Assembly (NCBI GenBank): GCA_947571655.1
Contig: CANOYR010000016.1
Span: 1-34,039 of the forward strand
DNA length: 34,039 nucleotides
DNA from: an uncultured Caryophanales bacterium
GTDB lineage: Bacteria; Bacillota_I; Bacilli_A; RF39; UBA660
Reading direction: 5' to 3'
Part shown: one piece after another, positions 1-8,505 of the stretch
Layout of the letters: each line of letters opens with the position of its first letter
How positions within the stretch are numbered: position 1 is the stretch's first letter
Program-made: the position numbers and the translations under genes
The notes under the pieces: generated by a model
The model's database searches: none
Seen by the model: the letters and a program-made list of their open reading frames with translations, nothing else
Told to the model about the DNA's origin: nothing

Positions 1-715
1 TAGCTACGTCTGGTGTGATTGAAAGATTTGGATCTATCGCTGGAGTTGCTGTTTGATTTACGGCTGCTGCAATCGTTCCTGCTGTTGTAGCTCCAGCTGT
101 TAAAATGGTTTCTGCTCCTGCTGTTGCTTCATTTACAGATTCTGTTTTAGATGTAGATGTAGAGGTTCCGATTCCTTCTTGTGTCGTATATCCTAGAATT
201 GTTCCATCTCTTACAATTTGAACACTTCCATCTGGTCGGGTTACAAACTGTAACTCTCCATCTGAGTTATCAAATGCTGATTTCTTTATTTTTCCACTAT
301 CTATAAAGTTTCCTGATAGTGCTCCTTGAGCTGTTGCTGATATTTTACTATAATCTACACTTTGATTGGTTTCTAATCCTCCTAGTTTCTCAATTGCTTC
401 TGCTAGATTTGTTTCTACTTTTTGTCTTAATTCTTCATCCAAATCCTGATAGTGATCAATTACGTATTGTGATAAGAAGCTTGAAAATTTTAAAATTGCT
501 TCTGTGAATTTTGGTACATTTTTTTGTAATTCTTCAATCTTTGAATAATAATCAATACTTGCATCTTGAATTGTTTGAAATGATCCATTATCCCTTAATT
601 TGGTAATTTGTACATACATATCATTGCATATTGTTGAGATTTGTTCTGATATATGATTTAGTTTTGTACCGTTTTCAATTAGTCCCTCTTTGGTTAGTGT
701 TTTCTTATCATTCAC
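1..715 (-). CDS. Partial WXG100/LXG-like helical protein (5' part only)
   Basis: An open frame runs off the left edge, giving about 238 residues. It starts at a GTG (713-715) preceded by GGAGGGA at 6-nt spacing; the upstream in-frame ATG is closed by a stop, so GTG is the start. The first ~110 residues look like two long amphipathic helices joined near Asn-Gly-Ser-Phe, similar in layout to WXG100/LXG proteins exported by type VII secretion, although no true W-x-G is present. A Gly/Ser/Thr/Ala-rich stretch then leads to the edge. There is no signal peptide. The family link is inferred from layout only, and the C-terminal half that would show a toxin or repeat domain is missing. Confidence 0.6.
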   Translation of the reverse strand, partial: MNDKKTLTKEGLIENGTKLNHISEQISTICNDMYVQITKLRDNGSFQTIQDASIDYYSKIEELQKNVPKFTEAILKFSSFLSQYVIDHYQDLDEELRQKVETNLAEAIEKLGGLETNQSVDYSKISATAQGALSGNFIDSGKIKKSAFDNSDGELQFVTRPDGSVQIVRDGTILGYTTQEGIGTSTSTSKTESVNEATAGAETILTAGATTAGTIAAAVNQTATPAIDPNLSITPDVA

Positions 716-806
716 TTAAATCCCTCCATTTTTCTATTCTTTATAAATTAAGAGTACCATAAAATTTTAAAATATTCAAAACGTATTACAGAATTTGTCA
801 TTCTTT

Positions 807-1757
807 CTAATTGTATTGTAATTTTTTATATGATTTTTTTATCATTTGCTTTAGATTTTTTTCGATTTCTTTTTTTAAGTTTTCATTTCTAACTACTAAA
901 AAGATTTGTTTTAAATAAAAGAAATTTCCTAAAGCAAAAGCACAAGAAAGAATTAATAGATAAGAAATCTCAAATAGGTTTTTATTCCCTTCCCAATTGA
1001 TTTCTAATACTCCTTGGTAATCTCCTTTTTTCTCATATAAAAATAGTATATCATAAATAGCTTTTATTATTTTAGACTCTTCTTTACTAGGTATGACTTT
1101 TTTTTCATATTTTTTTAAATATCGATAGAATTCTTTGCCTTTTAAAGAGTTCATTTTATTAGAATTTGTTATGATGATTCCTTTTTTCAATATTTTTTGT
1201 ATTTTGGAGAAATTACACCCTAAATCAGAAATACCATAGTACATTTTACTATGAAAAAGAAAACTATAATTCATGGGTATTAATTCGTTATCATAGTACA
1301 ATTTATTTTTTCTACAAAATGGGCATAAACATTCCCCTTTTTTGTTGATTGATTGAATTCTATCAACATAGAAAATGTTCAGGCAGTGGTAACATGCAGC
1401 AATGTTGTTGAATTGTATTTTTTCGAGTATGGCTTTTTTTTCTTTTAATCCTTTGATTTCTTCTATCATCTCTGCTAGTGTATAATCACTAATTGGTAAT
1501 GATGTATCTGGTATCAGTAATAGTTGATGAATGATCTGATGCAATTTACAATTTTTTACATTTTTAGTAATAGAAATCCGATATAGAATAATGCACATTT
1601 CTTCTTCAGAAAGATTGGAAATTTCCAAATTTTCTATTTTTTTGTAAATTTGTATATAGTTTTTAGGTACAATTAAAAAATATTGAATATCTGAAAATAG
1701 TTCTGGCAACTTTTTAACTTCTAAATTTTGATATTTTTCTAACCACCAGTATTTCAT
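807..1757 (-). CDS. Hypothetical protein with CxxC...CxxC zinc knuckle
   Basis: This 316-residue protein is not recognised. The mid-region has a Cys-x-x-Cys pair (about residues 120-123, CYHC) and about 25 residues later a second pair (CPFC), as in a zinc ribbon or treble clef. The flanks are Lys- and Ile-rich and probably helical; residues ~265-290 are hydrophobic and may be one membrane or buried helix. A purine-rich GGGGG lies about 10 nt before the ATG. It is 23 bp downstream of another zinc-ribbon protein and is probably cotranscribed with it. No function can be assigned. Confidence 0.7.
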   Translation of the reverse strand: MKYWWLEKYQNLEVKKLPELFSDIQYFLIVPKNYIQIYKKIENLEISNLSEEEMCIILYRISITKNVKNCKLHQIIHQLLLIPDTSLPISDYTLAEMIEEIKGLKEKKAILEKIQFNNIAACYHCLNIFYVDRIQSINKKGECLCPFCRKNKLYYDNELIPMNYSFLFHSKMYYGISDLGCNFSKIQKILKKGIIITNSNKMNSLKGKEFYRYLKKYEKKVIPSKEESKIIKAIYDILFLYEKKGDYQGVLEINWEGNKNLFEISYLLILSCAFALGNFFYLKQIFLVVRNENLKKEIEKNLKQMIKKSYKKLQYN

Positions 1758-1780
1758 GCAGTAAATTCCCCCTATTTTTA

Positions 1781-2662
1781 TTAACCAATAATTCCTGGAA
1801 TTTCTTCCAAAGATTTCGATGCATTGGGAAGATTGAAAATTTTTTCCGTTTCTACTCTCATATTTCTTTCTGGAAAGTAAAAAACCATTCTCTTAAAGTC
1901 TTTTTTATCCAGACACAAAACTAAAGTTTCTCCATTTAAAAGATTTCCTGCTTCTTCTTTAAATTCAAAAAAGTAAAATTCTCTGTCGGAATAAATGTAA
2001 TCTTCCTTTCCTATTTTATATCCATCTGTTTTTCTATAGCGCCCTTTTGATATAATTTCTAGGGATTCATCATAAAAAGTATAAGAAAAATCTTCTCTTA
2101 AATCCAATATTTCCTTTGATTCATCCATCCACATTCCATAAATTTTGTCAGAATAAAAGGAGTTGAAGAAAATACTAGAAAGATATTCTTTGATTGTATA
2201 TTCCATACCATTTTCTAAAGTAATAGATAGAGAAAAAAACCAAAGTATTACAGAAATAATTACTACAATGATGCTAGAAAGAATGAGCGTTAAAATAGAG
2301 GCTACCTTCATCCCACGCTTTGAATACCGAAATCCACAAATGATGAATACTAAAGAGATTGCTAAAATAGAAATTCCCAATCCTGTATGAATTAAACAAC
2401 AAAAAATAGAGGCAATCGAAAGTAAAAGTCCAATTAAACTGTATGACTTTTTTGAAATTAAATTAGACTCTTTGACTGCAGATAAATCATTTTTATCATT
2501 ACTATAGTCTTGTTGATATTCATATTGTTTTTCATGAGAAGAGTCGTTTCGGTAACTAGCAAATGGATCTATATAATCACTTTCTTTTTTTACTTTTTCT
2601 CCACAATATGGACAATATATTGATTTTTCATCAATCTCTAAATTACATCTTTTACATTTCAT
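1781..2662 (-). CDS. Zinc-ribbon membrane protein
   Basis: 293 residues. The N-terminus is a short zinc ribbon (CKRC at residues 3-6 and CPYCG around 17-21), followed by a polar linker to about residue 70. Two to three hydrophobic helices follow (about 75-150; the first pair resembles the Gly-rich helices of small DUF4190-type membrane proteins). The remaining ~140 residues form a soluble domain that appears extracytoplasmic and β-rich, with Trp and Tyr in a pattern like a lipocalin-type small-molecule or stress-sensing domain. The last is a guess. AGGTGAG precedes the ATG. It heads a two-gene unit with the gene ending at 807. Confidence 0.75.
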   Translation of the reverse strand: MKCKRCNLEIDEKSIYCPYCGEKVKKESDYIDPFASYRNDSSHEKQYEYQQDYSNDKNDLSAVKESNLISKKSYSLIGLLLSIASIFCCLIHTGLGISILAISLVFIICGFRYSKRGMKVASILTLILSSIIVVIISVILWFFSLSITLENGMEYTIKEYLSSIFFNSFYSDKIYGMWMDESKEILDLREDFSYTFYDESLEIISKGRYRKTDGYKIGKEDYIYSDREFYFFEFKEEAGNLLNGETLVLCLDKKDFKRMVFYFPERNMRVETEKIFNLPNASKSLEEIPGIIG

Positions 2663-2684
2663 ACACTCACCTATTCTTTTTTGT

Positions 2685-2713
2685 AGTATATCATCTATTT
2701 TGATATTTTACAA
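2685..2713 (-). promoter_or_regulatory. Sigma-A-type promoter for the zinc-ribbon pair
   Basis: On the minus strand TTGTAA (2708-2713) and TATACT (2685-2690) are 17 bp apart, and TGA before the -10 adds an extended -10 element. It lies 23 nt before the start codon at 2662. Confidence 0.55.
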
Positions 2714-2741
2714 CAAATGAAATTTGAATAGGAATTGTATC

Positions 2742-2767
2742 AAAAAATGAGTTCCTATTTTGAACTC
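2742..2767 (-). terminator. Intrinsic terminator after psd
   Basis: Minus-strand hairpin GAGTTC (2762-2767) / GAACTC (2749-2754) followed by a run of T. The stem contains the psd stop codon (2755-2757) in its loop, so the terminator is merged with the end of the gene. Confidence 0.75.
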
Positions 2768-3642
2768 TTTTTTTTCATTTTCTTCTTTTTTCCAAGAATA
2801 GTTCCCATTTTTACTTTTACTTCTATTCCATAACTTGAATATTCTAAAATTATTGGGTCAATTTCTACTTGATTTTTTTCTAATAATAAAATGATTGTAC
2901 TCCCACCAAATTCAAAATATCCTTTTTCTTCTCCTCTTTGAAATTTTTCTATTGGATGGTTTTTAATTTTTCCAACCATTAGGGCACCAACTTCTATCCA
3001 AGTTACTGTTCCAAAATTATCTGTTTTTAATACAGATACTTGCCTACTGTTTTCATGAAAAACTTGGTAATGATTATAAACAATTGGACTTACTGTATGA
3101 AGTTTTCCCCGAATTGTATAGTTTTTTTTGATTTGTCCTGAATCAAAAAAATGATAACGATGATAATCATCTACTGCCAATCTTAAAACAATGCAGAGCC
3201 CATTTTTATACTTTGAAGCAAGTTTTTCATCTTTCAAAATAGAAGAGATACTATAGTTACTATGTTTGATTGGAAAAATCAGATTTTTATCAATTGGATA
3301 TACCATTACTCGACTATCACAACATGAGATAAAATCAGATTCTTTTTTTGATATTTTTCTTTTTTCAGAAATTATTTTTCTAGCAAAAAACTCATTAAAA
3401 TTTTCATATTCCTTTTGTTCATAATCCTCTAGTTGAATTTGATATTTTTTTACGAATTCTGGAATTTTTCTTTTAGAAAATTTACTATTATTATATTTTC
3501 CATAAATTTTAGAAATCCAAGGTCTTGTAATCCCTTTTAGTAAAAATCTTCCCATTGCTGTCTGATATAAAAAAGAAAGACTTTTTTGATTATATTGAGA
3601 TACTTCGATTTCTTTTTTTTGTTGATAATCAAAAATACGCAT
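2755..3642 (-). CDS. psd: Phosphatidylserine decarboxylase proenzyme
   Basis: 295 residues. It decarboxylates phosphatidylserine to phosphatidylethanolamine at the membrane. The family signatures are visible: a D-D-Y-H-R-Y-H block near residue 158 and, near the C-terminus, Gly-Gly-Ser-Thr around residue 247, which corresponds to the L/G-G-S-T self-cleavage site that creates the pyruvoyl cofactor. Length and the N-terminal extension fit the clostridial type-II enzymes. Its ATG overlaps the pssA stop codon by one base (TAATG), so the two are translationally coupled. The basic Lys-rich C-terminus may help membrane association. PE synthesis is unusual enough in reduced Firmicutes to be a useful lineage marker. 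Confidence 0.93.
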   Translation of the reverse strand: MRIFDYQQKKEIEVSQYNQKSLSFLYQTAMGRFLLKGITRPWISKIYGKYNNSKFSKRKIPEFVKKYQIQLEDYEQKEYENFNEFFARKIISEKRKISKKESDFISCCDSRVMVYPIDKNLIFPIKHSNYSISSILKDEKLASKYKNGLCIVLRLAVDDYHRYHFFDSGQIKKNYTIRGKLHTVSPIVYNHYQVFHENSRQVSVLKTDNFGTVTWIEVGALMVGKIKNHPIEKFQRGEEKGYFEFGGSTIILLLEKNQVEIDPIILEYSSYGIEVKVKMGTILGKKKKMKKKSSK

Positions 3643-4259
3643 TAGAAGTAAAGTAATAATAATACGACAGCGATAGCAAAAGCAAGAAATGTAAATAGGT
3701 ATAAAATATTTCCTGTTAATTTTTTTATTTTAAAGTTATAAGTAAACAAAAATGCAATAAGTAAAATAATTCCTGTCATAATTCCTTCAAAGACATCTGG
3801 TTTTAGAATAAATGATAGAATATAAGCAATTGGAAAAATAAATGATGTTGTTGTTACTGGCAACCCACTATAGTATTTTACTGGTCCACTTAGATGAAAG
3901 GATAGAGCTTCTACATTAAAGTATCCAAGTCGAATGACTCCTCCAAGAGCTAACATTGTATAAATTATGTTATGATACCATTCTTCATATCCCATACAGT
4001 GGAAAATAATAATAGGAAAAATAACGAAATTGATAATATCTGCTAAAGAATCAATTTCTACTCCAAACATTTTTTCTTTTTTATTTCTTTTGCATTTTCT
4101 TGCTACAGGTCCGTCAAAAATATCACAAATTCCTGCAGCTAATAAGCATAGAAAAGCATATAAAATTTCTTTACTAAAGGCAAAATTCATTCCAAGTATT
4201 CCAAAACATACCCCTAAATATGTTAAAATTACAGACTTATTATAATATCCAATAAACAT
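3642..4259 (-). CDS. pssA: CDP-diacylglycerol-serine O-phosphatidyltransferase
   Basis: 205 residues, polytopic. It makes phosphatidylserine from CDP-diacylglycerol and L-serine, the step before Psd. The CDP-alcohol phosphatidyltransferase signature D-G-x2-A-R-x(n)-G-x3-D-x3-D is present (starting at DGPVAR, about residue 48, and ending in GVEIDSLAD), with an insert of about 10 residues between AR and G as usual. About six membrane helices cover most of the rest. It is first in a two-gene operon with psd; the substrate is supplied by CdsA about 2 kb away. Confidence 0.93.
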   Translation of the reverse strand: MFIGYYNKSVILTYLGVCFGILGMNFAFSKEILYAFLCLLAAGICDIFDGPVARKCKRNKKEKMFGVEIDSLADIINFVIFPIIIFHCMGYEEWYHNIIYTMLALGGVIRLGYFNVEALSFHLSGPVKYYSGLPVTTTSFIFPIAYILSFILKPDVFEGIMTGIILLIAFLFTYNFKIKKLTGNILYLFTFLAFAIAVVLLLLYF

Positions 4260-4281
4260 AGAATCACTCTCTCATATTATC

Positions 4282-4290
4282 ATTATAACA
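4282..4290 (-). promoter_or_regulatory. Extended -10 promoter of pssA-psd
   Basis: Minus-strand TG-T-TATAAT, 22 nt before the pssA start. No good -35 hexamer is seen, which is typical of extended -10 promoters. Confidence 0.5.
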
Positions 4291-4330
4291 TAAAAATGAG
4301 AAAAAATGGGGGATTTTACTTAAAAAGATT

Positions 4331-4942
4331 TTAGCTTTTTTTATTTGGAACATTTAAAATAAAATTATCTGCTTCTATTACAGTCCCATCTTTATCTAAT
4401 ATTCTTATGATAATATTATTTCTCTTTCCTGGAATTAGAGAATTGATTTTATAGTAATGACGGTTGGTTATCAAATTATTACCATTTTCATCTAAAAAAG
4501 ATTGGTATTTTAACTCTTCTATATCTTGCATTACAATACTTTTGGTTGATACAAAATACTGTGCTTGATACTTTTCTCCTGTATGAAAATAGATATAAAG
4601 ACTGTTTTCATCTTCAAGATATGGATTATAGATTAAAAGTGGGTTATCGATAGAATACGGTTTTACTAGGAGTGTCTTTATCTTTTTGTTCATAATCTCT
4701 GTATAATTTTCTTTAGATACAGTCAAATCGTCTGGCATATGTACAACTTTTACTTGGTTTCCTATTTTATAATTATCTTCTAAAACGATATTTTTTTCGA
4801 CCCATTCTAAATCATGTTCATGAGTATTCACATAGTTTTGATAGGATTTTTTTCCATAGCTATAAACTTGTTGTGTTGCTGTAATTAATAGAAGAAATAG
4901 AAATATAAATTTTATTATTTGTTTTAATATATGCTTATTCAT
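4331..4942 (-). CDS. Exported protein resembling an arylsulfotransferase N-terminal (Ig-like) domain
   Basis: The open frame extends to 5026, but the start at 4942 (residue 29 of the long frame) has GGTGA in place and is followed at once by a normal signal peptide or anchor (Lys-rich start, ~17 hydrophobic residues, cleavable end near Tyr-Ser-Tyr-Gly). That gives 203 residues. The mature part resembles the β-sandwich N-terminal domain of Arylsulfotransferase (ASST) proteins: N-P-L-L-I-Y-N-P-Y, then a hydrophobic strand with aromatic residues, and a final T-V-I-E-A strand. The large catalytic β-propeller of ASST is absent. It is a stand-alone gene, so it may be a binding protein or a remnant. 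The family call is by eye. Confidence 0.6.
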   Translation of the reverse strand: MNKHILKQIIKFIFLFLLLITATQQVYSYGKKSYQNYVNTHEHDLEWVEKNIVLEDNYKIGNQVKVVHMPDDLTVSKENYTEIMNKKIKTLLVKPYSIDNPLLIYNPYLEDENSLYIYFHTGEKYQAQYFVSTKSIVMQDIEELKYQSFLDENGNNLITNRHYYKINSLIPGKRNNIIIRILDKDGTVIEADNFILNVPNKKS

Positions 4943-5290
4943 AATTTCACCACTGTTTATAGTATACACTAATTTTTTGTTTTTTTCTATTGATTTTGTA
5001 TTAAAATAATATGGCCTTTTTGACAAGTTCTCTTCCTAATATTTAAACTCTTTGTATTCTTTTTTCAAATTATTATTTCAATCTTCAATTTCTTTTCTTT
5101 GATTTTTTATTTATAATAACAAATTTCTTAGTATTTAAGTTTTTAATTAAATATTTGGATAAGAAATCTTCTATTTTTTATTCTTTACATAATTATATAA
5201 ATTATTAAGAATTCATTTTGTTTGTTATTTCTCACATAAAAAAAGATTTCTAGTAAAGTGTCTTAGAAATCTTTTATGAAGTTAATTTTA
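4943..5290. other. Intergenic, AT-rich
   Basis: This stretch of about 350 bp holds a possible -10 (TATACT, minus strand, 4961-4966) just before the exported-protein gene and the rseP terminator at its right end. No RNA gene or other ORF was seen in it. Confidence 0.5.
5234..5275 (-). terminator. Intrinsic terminator after rseP
   Basis: A perfect 12-bp inverted repeat (AAAAGATTTCTA at 5241-5252, TAGAAATCTTTT at 5264-5275) with an 11-nt loop and a T-run on the minus strand. It may also work in the other direction. Confidence 0.9.
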
Positions 5291-6334
5291 CTAAAATAAT
5301 CGTAAGATATCATTAAATGTGATATAAACCATTAATATCATTAATAGAAGGAATCCAATGGTATGAATTTTGTTTTCTGTTTCGGGCTTTACTGGACTTC
5401 CCTTTATCTTTTCAATTATTAAGAACAAGATTCTTCCTCCGTCAAAGGCAGGAAGTGGAATTAAGTTGATAAATCCCACGTTGATGCTTAATAACGCAAT
5501 CAAATATAGAATATTGGCAAATCCTGCCTTTGCTTGAGTTCCAACAACATTATAAATTCCTACTGGTCCAGAAAATTGACTTAGAGATACTCCTCCAGTA
5601 AATAGACTTTCTAAGGTAACAACCATTTGATGGAAGAGGGAGATAGTTTTTGTGTATGCATATTCAATTGCTGCAATAAAACCATGTTTTTTTTCGCTAT
5701 TAATAATTACACCAATTCGATATACATCTTGGTTTTCTACTTTTTCTTTTTTAGGTGTTACGTTAAATGTATACTCTTTTTCTCCTCTTTTTATCTTGAA
5801 TTCTACTGGCTTTTCCTTATTTACAATTTGTAAGTATAAGGATATATCATCTGAAGTTTTTACTTTTCTATTGTTAATAGAAATCACACGGTCTCCATCT
5901 TCTAATCCTGCAATTGCAGCAGGGTTATCCTTTACGACTTCTGAAATAATTGGTCTAGAATCTGTAGAACCATAAGCAAGACCGATAAAAAACAGTACCA
6001 AGACTGCAAAAATAAAATTAAATCCAGCTCCAAAAAACATGACTAAAAATCGTTGCCAGGCTTTTTTTGCATAGAGTTTTCTATTCTCTGGAATCTTTTT
6101 GTCGTCATCCACCTCTTCTCCTGCTAGAGATACAAATCCACCGATTGGGATTGCTCGAATACAGTATTCAGTTTCTCCATTTTTTCCCTTTTTTGAGAAG
6201 AGTTTTGGTCCCATTCCAATCGAAAATTCATAAACGTAGATTCCACAAAGTTTTGCAAATAAGAAGTGTCCACATTCATGAACTAATACAATAATTCCTA
6301 ATACTAGGATAAAATAAATTAAATTTAATAACAT
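5291..6334 (-). CDS. rseP: Site-2 membrane zinc metalloprotease RseP/RasP
   Basis: 347 residues. An intramembrane protease that cuts membrane-spanning regulatory peptides (anti-sigma factors, signal-peptide remnants). The zinc-binding HECGH motif is at residues 19-23 inside the first helix. A PDZ domain spans roughly 125-200 (G-L-E-D-G-D-R-V core), and the third metal ligand lies in P-L-P-A-F-D-G-G (Asp298) in a late helix. Length is normal. It lies 8 bp downstream of cdsA and is probably cotranscribed; in Bacillus, dxr sits between these two genes but not here. Confidence 0.95.
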   Translation of the reverse strand: MLLNLIYFILVLGIIVLVHECGHFLFAKLCGIYVYEFSIGMGPKLFSKKGKNGETEYCIRAIPIGGFVSLAGEEVDDDKKIPENRKLYAKKAWQRFLVMFFGAGFNFIFAVLVLFFIGLAYGSTDSRPIISEVVKDNPAAIAGLEDGDRVISINNRKVKTSDDISLYLQIVNKEKPVEFKIKRGEKEYTFNVTPKKEKVENQDVYRIGVIINSEKKHGFIAAIEYAYTKTISLFHQMVVTLESLFTGGVSLSQFSGPVGIYNVVGTQAKAGFANILYLIALLSINVGFINLIPLPAFDGGRILFLIIEKIKGSPVKPETENKIHTIGFLLLMILMVYITFNDILRLF

Positions 6335-6342
6335 AATTCCTC

Positions 6343-7155
6343 CTATATAATTGACATAAATAATGTCGCAGTGATTATAACAAAGATTATACTATCAAAA
6401 CGATCTAGAATTCCTCCATGACCTGGAATTAAGTTTGAAAAATCTTTTTCGTCATATTCACGCTTTATCGCTGAAAAAACTAAATCTCCCAATTGTCCCA
6501 TCAGTGAAAGCGTCATAGTTACAATTAATAAATTAATGATATCGATATTTGAATTAATAACAGTTAGGTAGAATACACTCGCAACAAAAATACCCATGAC
6601 TGTTCCTCCGAGCAAACCTTCTATTGTTTTATTTTTAGAAATTTTTTCTGCTAATTTATGTTTTCCAATTAATAATCCAGTAAATAAGGCAAAGGTATCT
6701 GTTATCGTCGTAATTAAAAGAAAATATAACATGTAATCTAATGAATAATTTCTAGTTAGTATGATTAAATTAAAAGAAAGACCTAAGAAAAGAACGCTTC
6801 CCATTAAAAACATCGCATCTTCTAAATTATATTTCTTTTCATCCGATAAAATGATGATTGGAATAAAAAATATAATTAGTAATAGACTAAGTATGCGATA
6901 ATCTAAAATAATCTTAAATTCTGATGATCCCCAATTATTTAGAATTAAAAATAATAAACCTCCATAAGATAATACTTTCAGAGTCAAGGGAAGTTGGTTT
7001 TCTTTTTTTCTTTTTCCAAAACGAATGTAGCAAAGTTCATGATATCCTAACATTCCAATCAGTGCCATAAAAAGGGCAAAACACTCTCCTCCTAAAAATA
7101 GGATTGGTAAGAAAATGATTAAAATTAATATAGCACCTAAAGCTCTTTTTTTCAT
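6343..7155 (-). CDS. cdsA: Phosphatidate cytidylyltransferase
   Basis: Makes CDP-diacylglycerol from phosphatidic acid and CTP. The frame is open to 7176, but GGAGG sits correctly before the ATG at 7155 and after the other one, so the protein is 270 residues. About eight hydrophobic helices are followed by the family signature near the C-terminus, with S-A-I-K-R, K-D and P-G-H-G-G-I-L-D-R-F-D. It feeds pssA directly. Start revised by RBS position. Confidence 0.94.
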   Translation of the reverse strand: MKKRALGAILILIIFLPILFLGGECFALFMALIGMLGYHELCYIRFGKRKKENQLPLTLKVLSYGGLLFLILNNWGSSEFKIILDYRILSLLLIIFFIPIIILSDEKKYNLEDAMFLMGSVLFLGLSFNLIILTRNYSLDYMLYFLLITTITDTFALFTGLLIGKHKLAEKISKNKTIEGLLGGTVMGIFVASVFYLTVINSNIDIINLLIVTMTLSLMGQLGDLVFSAIKREYDEKDFSNLIPGHGGILDRFDSIIFVIITATLFMSII

Positions 7156-7189
7156 AATTAGCCTCCATAGTATCATTTATTTATATTTA

Positions 7190-7218
7190 ATTATAATACA
7201 TTTTTTCAGGAACTACAA
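7190..7218 (-). promoter_or_regulatory. Sigma-A promoter of cdsA-rseP
   Basis: Minus-strand TTGTAG (7213-7218), 17-bp spacer, TATAAT (7190-7195), ending 35 nt before the start. Confidence 0.65.
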
Positions 7219-7325
7219 TATGATTGAAGTTTTTTTATCTAAGGAGTCATTCAATATCAATGGATTCATCTAAAATAATTTTATAAATACTTAGAATTTG
7301 GAGAGAATATAAATGGTGATATTCT

Positions 7326-7820
7326 ATGAATTATTTAAATATTTTCTTTTTTTTCTCTATTTTAGGTCATATGATTGAAAGTATTTTAACAAGTAATTAT
7401 ACAAGTGGAATTTTATATGGGTATTGGACACCCATTTATGGAATTGGAGTAATTATTATTTTGTTATTGAATCAAACTCTAAAAAAAATGGTAGAAAAAC
7501 CTTGGATACGACTTGTTCTTTTGTTTTTTTCCTCTGCTGTTATTTTATCAATTATGGAATATGTTGGTGGATATCTGATTCAAAATTTTTTTCATCAAGT
7601 TTTTTGGAATTATTCAAAACACAAGGGAAATATTGGACTTTATACGTCTTTAGAAATGAGTCTTATTTGGGGAATCAGTAGTATTTTTGTTGCTTTTTTT
7701 ATTGATCCACTCTGTCAAAAGTATAGTCAAAAAATACCAAATTTTATTTCCTATATTCTTCTTATACTATTCATTATCGATTGTTTAATAACGATTAATA
7801 ATAAGGTTATCTCTTTTTGA
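7326..7820 (+). CDS. Polytopic membrane protein, ABC_trans_CmpB family
   Basis: 164 residues on the plus strand, divergent from cdsA. About five hydrophobic helices. It matches the putative ABC-transporter type IV/CmpB-type family (PF06541): an early F-x-x-x-G-x-x-x-E-S segment, then Y-G-Y-W-T-P-I-Y-G-I-G, a middle E-Y-x-x-G-Y helix, W-N-Y-S, and a later helix with L-I-W-G. Function of the family is not established despite the name. GGTGAT precedes the ATG. A single-gene unit. Confidence 0.8.
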   Translation: MNYLNIFFFFSILGHMIESILTSNYTSGILYGYWTPIYGIGVIIILLLNQTLKKMVEKPWIRLVLLFFSSAVILSIMEYVGGYLIQNFFHQVFWNYSKHKGNIGLYTSLEMSLIWGISSIFVAFFIDPLCQKYSQKIPNFISYILLILFIIDCLITINNKVISF

Positions 7821-7844
7821 ATGATTCATAATTGTTCTTATTTT

Positions 7845-7873
7845 TTAAAAGAAAAGAATCCCTAAGGATTCTA
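7845..7873 (-). terminator. Intrinsic terminator after rpsP-khpA
   Basis: Minus-strand AGAATCC (7866-7872) / GGATTCT (7855-7861) with a 4-nt loop and a T-rich tail. The stem overlaps the khpA stop codon at 7871-7873. It may also serve the plus-strand gene ending at 7820. Confidence 0.8.
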
Positions 7874-8119
7874 AAAGCTATCAATATTAATTTTTACTTT
7901 TTTATTTTCTTTCATATAACTGTTTGCTTGAACTAAAGTTCTAACAGCATTCGCAATTTTACCACCCTTGCCGATAATTCTTCCCATATCATCCTGACTT
8001 ACTAAGACTTGAATAAGGATGGTATTCTCATCATCACTTTCAAATTCTTTTACAGATACTTCTTCATTATTTACAACTAAAGATTTTATAAGAAATTCCG
8101 TTAATTCTACTAAATTCAT
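7871..8119 (-). CDS. khpA: KH-domain RNA-binding protein
   Basis: 82 residues, the usual length for KhpA (YlqC). A single type-II KH domain with the GxxG loop visible as G-K-G-G within I-I-G-K-G-G-K-I-A. KhpA pairs with KhpB in Gram-positives to bind RNAs and affect cell division and elongation. Its ATG overlaps the rpsP stop by one base (TAATG), giving tight coupling. rimM and trmD, which usually follow in Bacilli, are absent here and a terminator closes the operon. Confidence 0.93.
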   Translation of the reverse strand: MNLVELTEFLIKSLVVNNEEVSVKEFESDDENTILIQVLVSQDDMGRIIGKGGKIANAVRTLVQANSYMKENKKVKINIDSF

Positions 8120-8388
8120 TATTCTTTTCCTTGTTTCTTATCTGAATACTTTTTCATAATTCCAGCTTTGCTAAATAAGTTTTTTACAGTATCTGATGGT
8201 TGTGCCCCAAGGCTTAGCCATTTCAAAGCGATTTCTTCATTAATTTTGGTTTCTTTTTCAATTGGGTTGTATGTTCCAATTAATTCTAAATATTTTCCAT
8301 CTCTTTTTACTCTAGAATCGCTCGCTACAATACGATAACTTGGTCTTTTTTTGGCACCCATACGAGTAAGCCTAATTTTTACTGCCAT
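8119..8388 (-). CDS. rpsP: 30S ribosomal protein S16
   Basis: 89 residues from the start at 8388 ([10 protein letters not shown] follows Met, the S16 N-terminus). The longer open frame to 8451 is not used: it would overlap the promoter, and GGAGGAG precedes the internal ATG. The conserved Y-R-I-V-A-S-D-S-R segment and the [15 protein letters not shown] block are intact. S16 assembles early in the 30S platform. Confidence 0.97.
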   Translation of the reverse strand: MAVKIRLTRMGAKKRPSYRIVASDSRVKRDGKYLELIGTYNPIEKETKINEEIALKWLSLGAQPSDTVKNLFSKAGIMKKYSDKKQGKE

Positions 8389-8418
8389 ATTTCTCTCCTC
8401 CATTTCTTTATTAATTCC

Positions 8419-8447
8419 ATTATAAATCTTCTTTCTTCTACTGTCAA
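8419..8447 (-). promoter_or_regulatory. Perfect-consensus sigma-A promoter of rpsP-khpA
   Basis: Minus-strand TTGACA (8442-8447), 17-bp spacer, TATAAT (8419-8424), about 30 nt before the rpsP start. Confidence 0.9.
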
Positions 8448-8505
8448 TCATTTTTTGTTAACAGATGTTTTTTATAGATGATAGAACTGTTCATTGTAAA
8501 ACTCA

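Noticed and set aside
319..507. Plus-strand 62-residue frame rich in Leu and Phe
   Set aside because: It is antisense to the partial gene at 1-715, has no RBS, and its composition reflects the opposite strand.
4943..5026. N-terminal extension of the exported protein to 5026
   Set aside because: It would precede the signal peptide with 28 polar residues and overlap the promoter-like -10; RBS supports 4942.
5627..5975. Two plus-strand frames within rseP
   Set aside because: They are antisense to the PDZ-coding part of rseP with no recognisable product.
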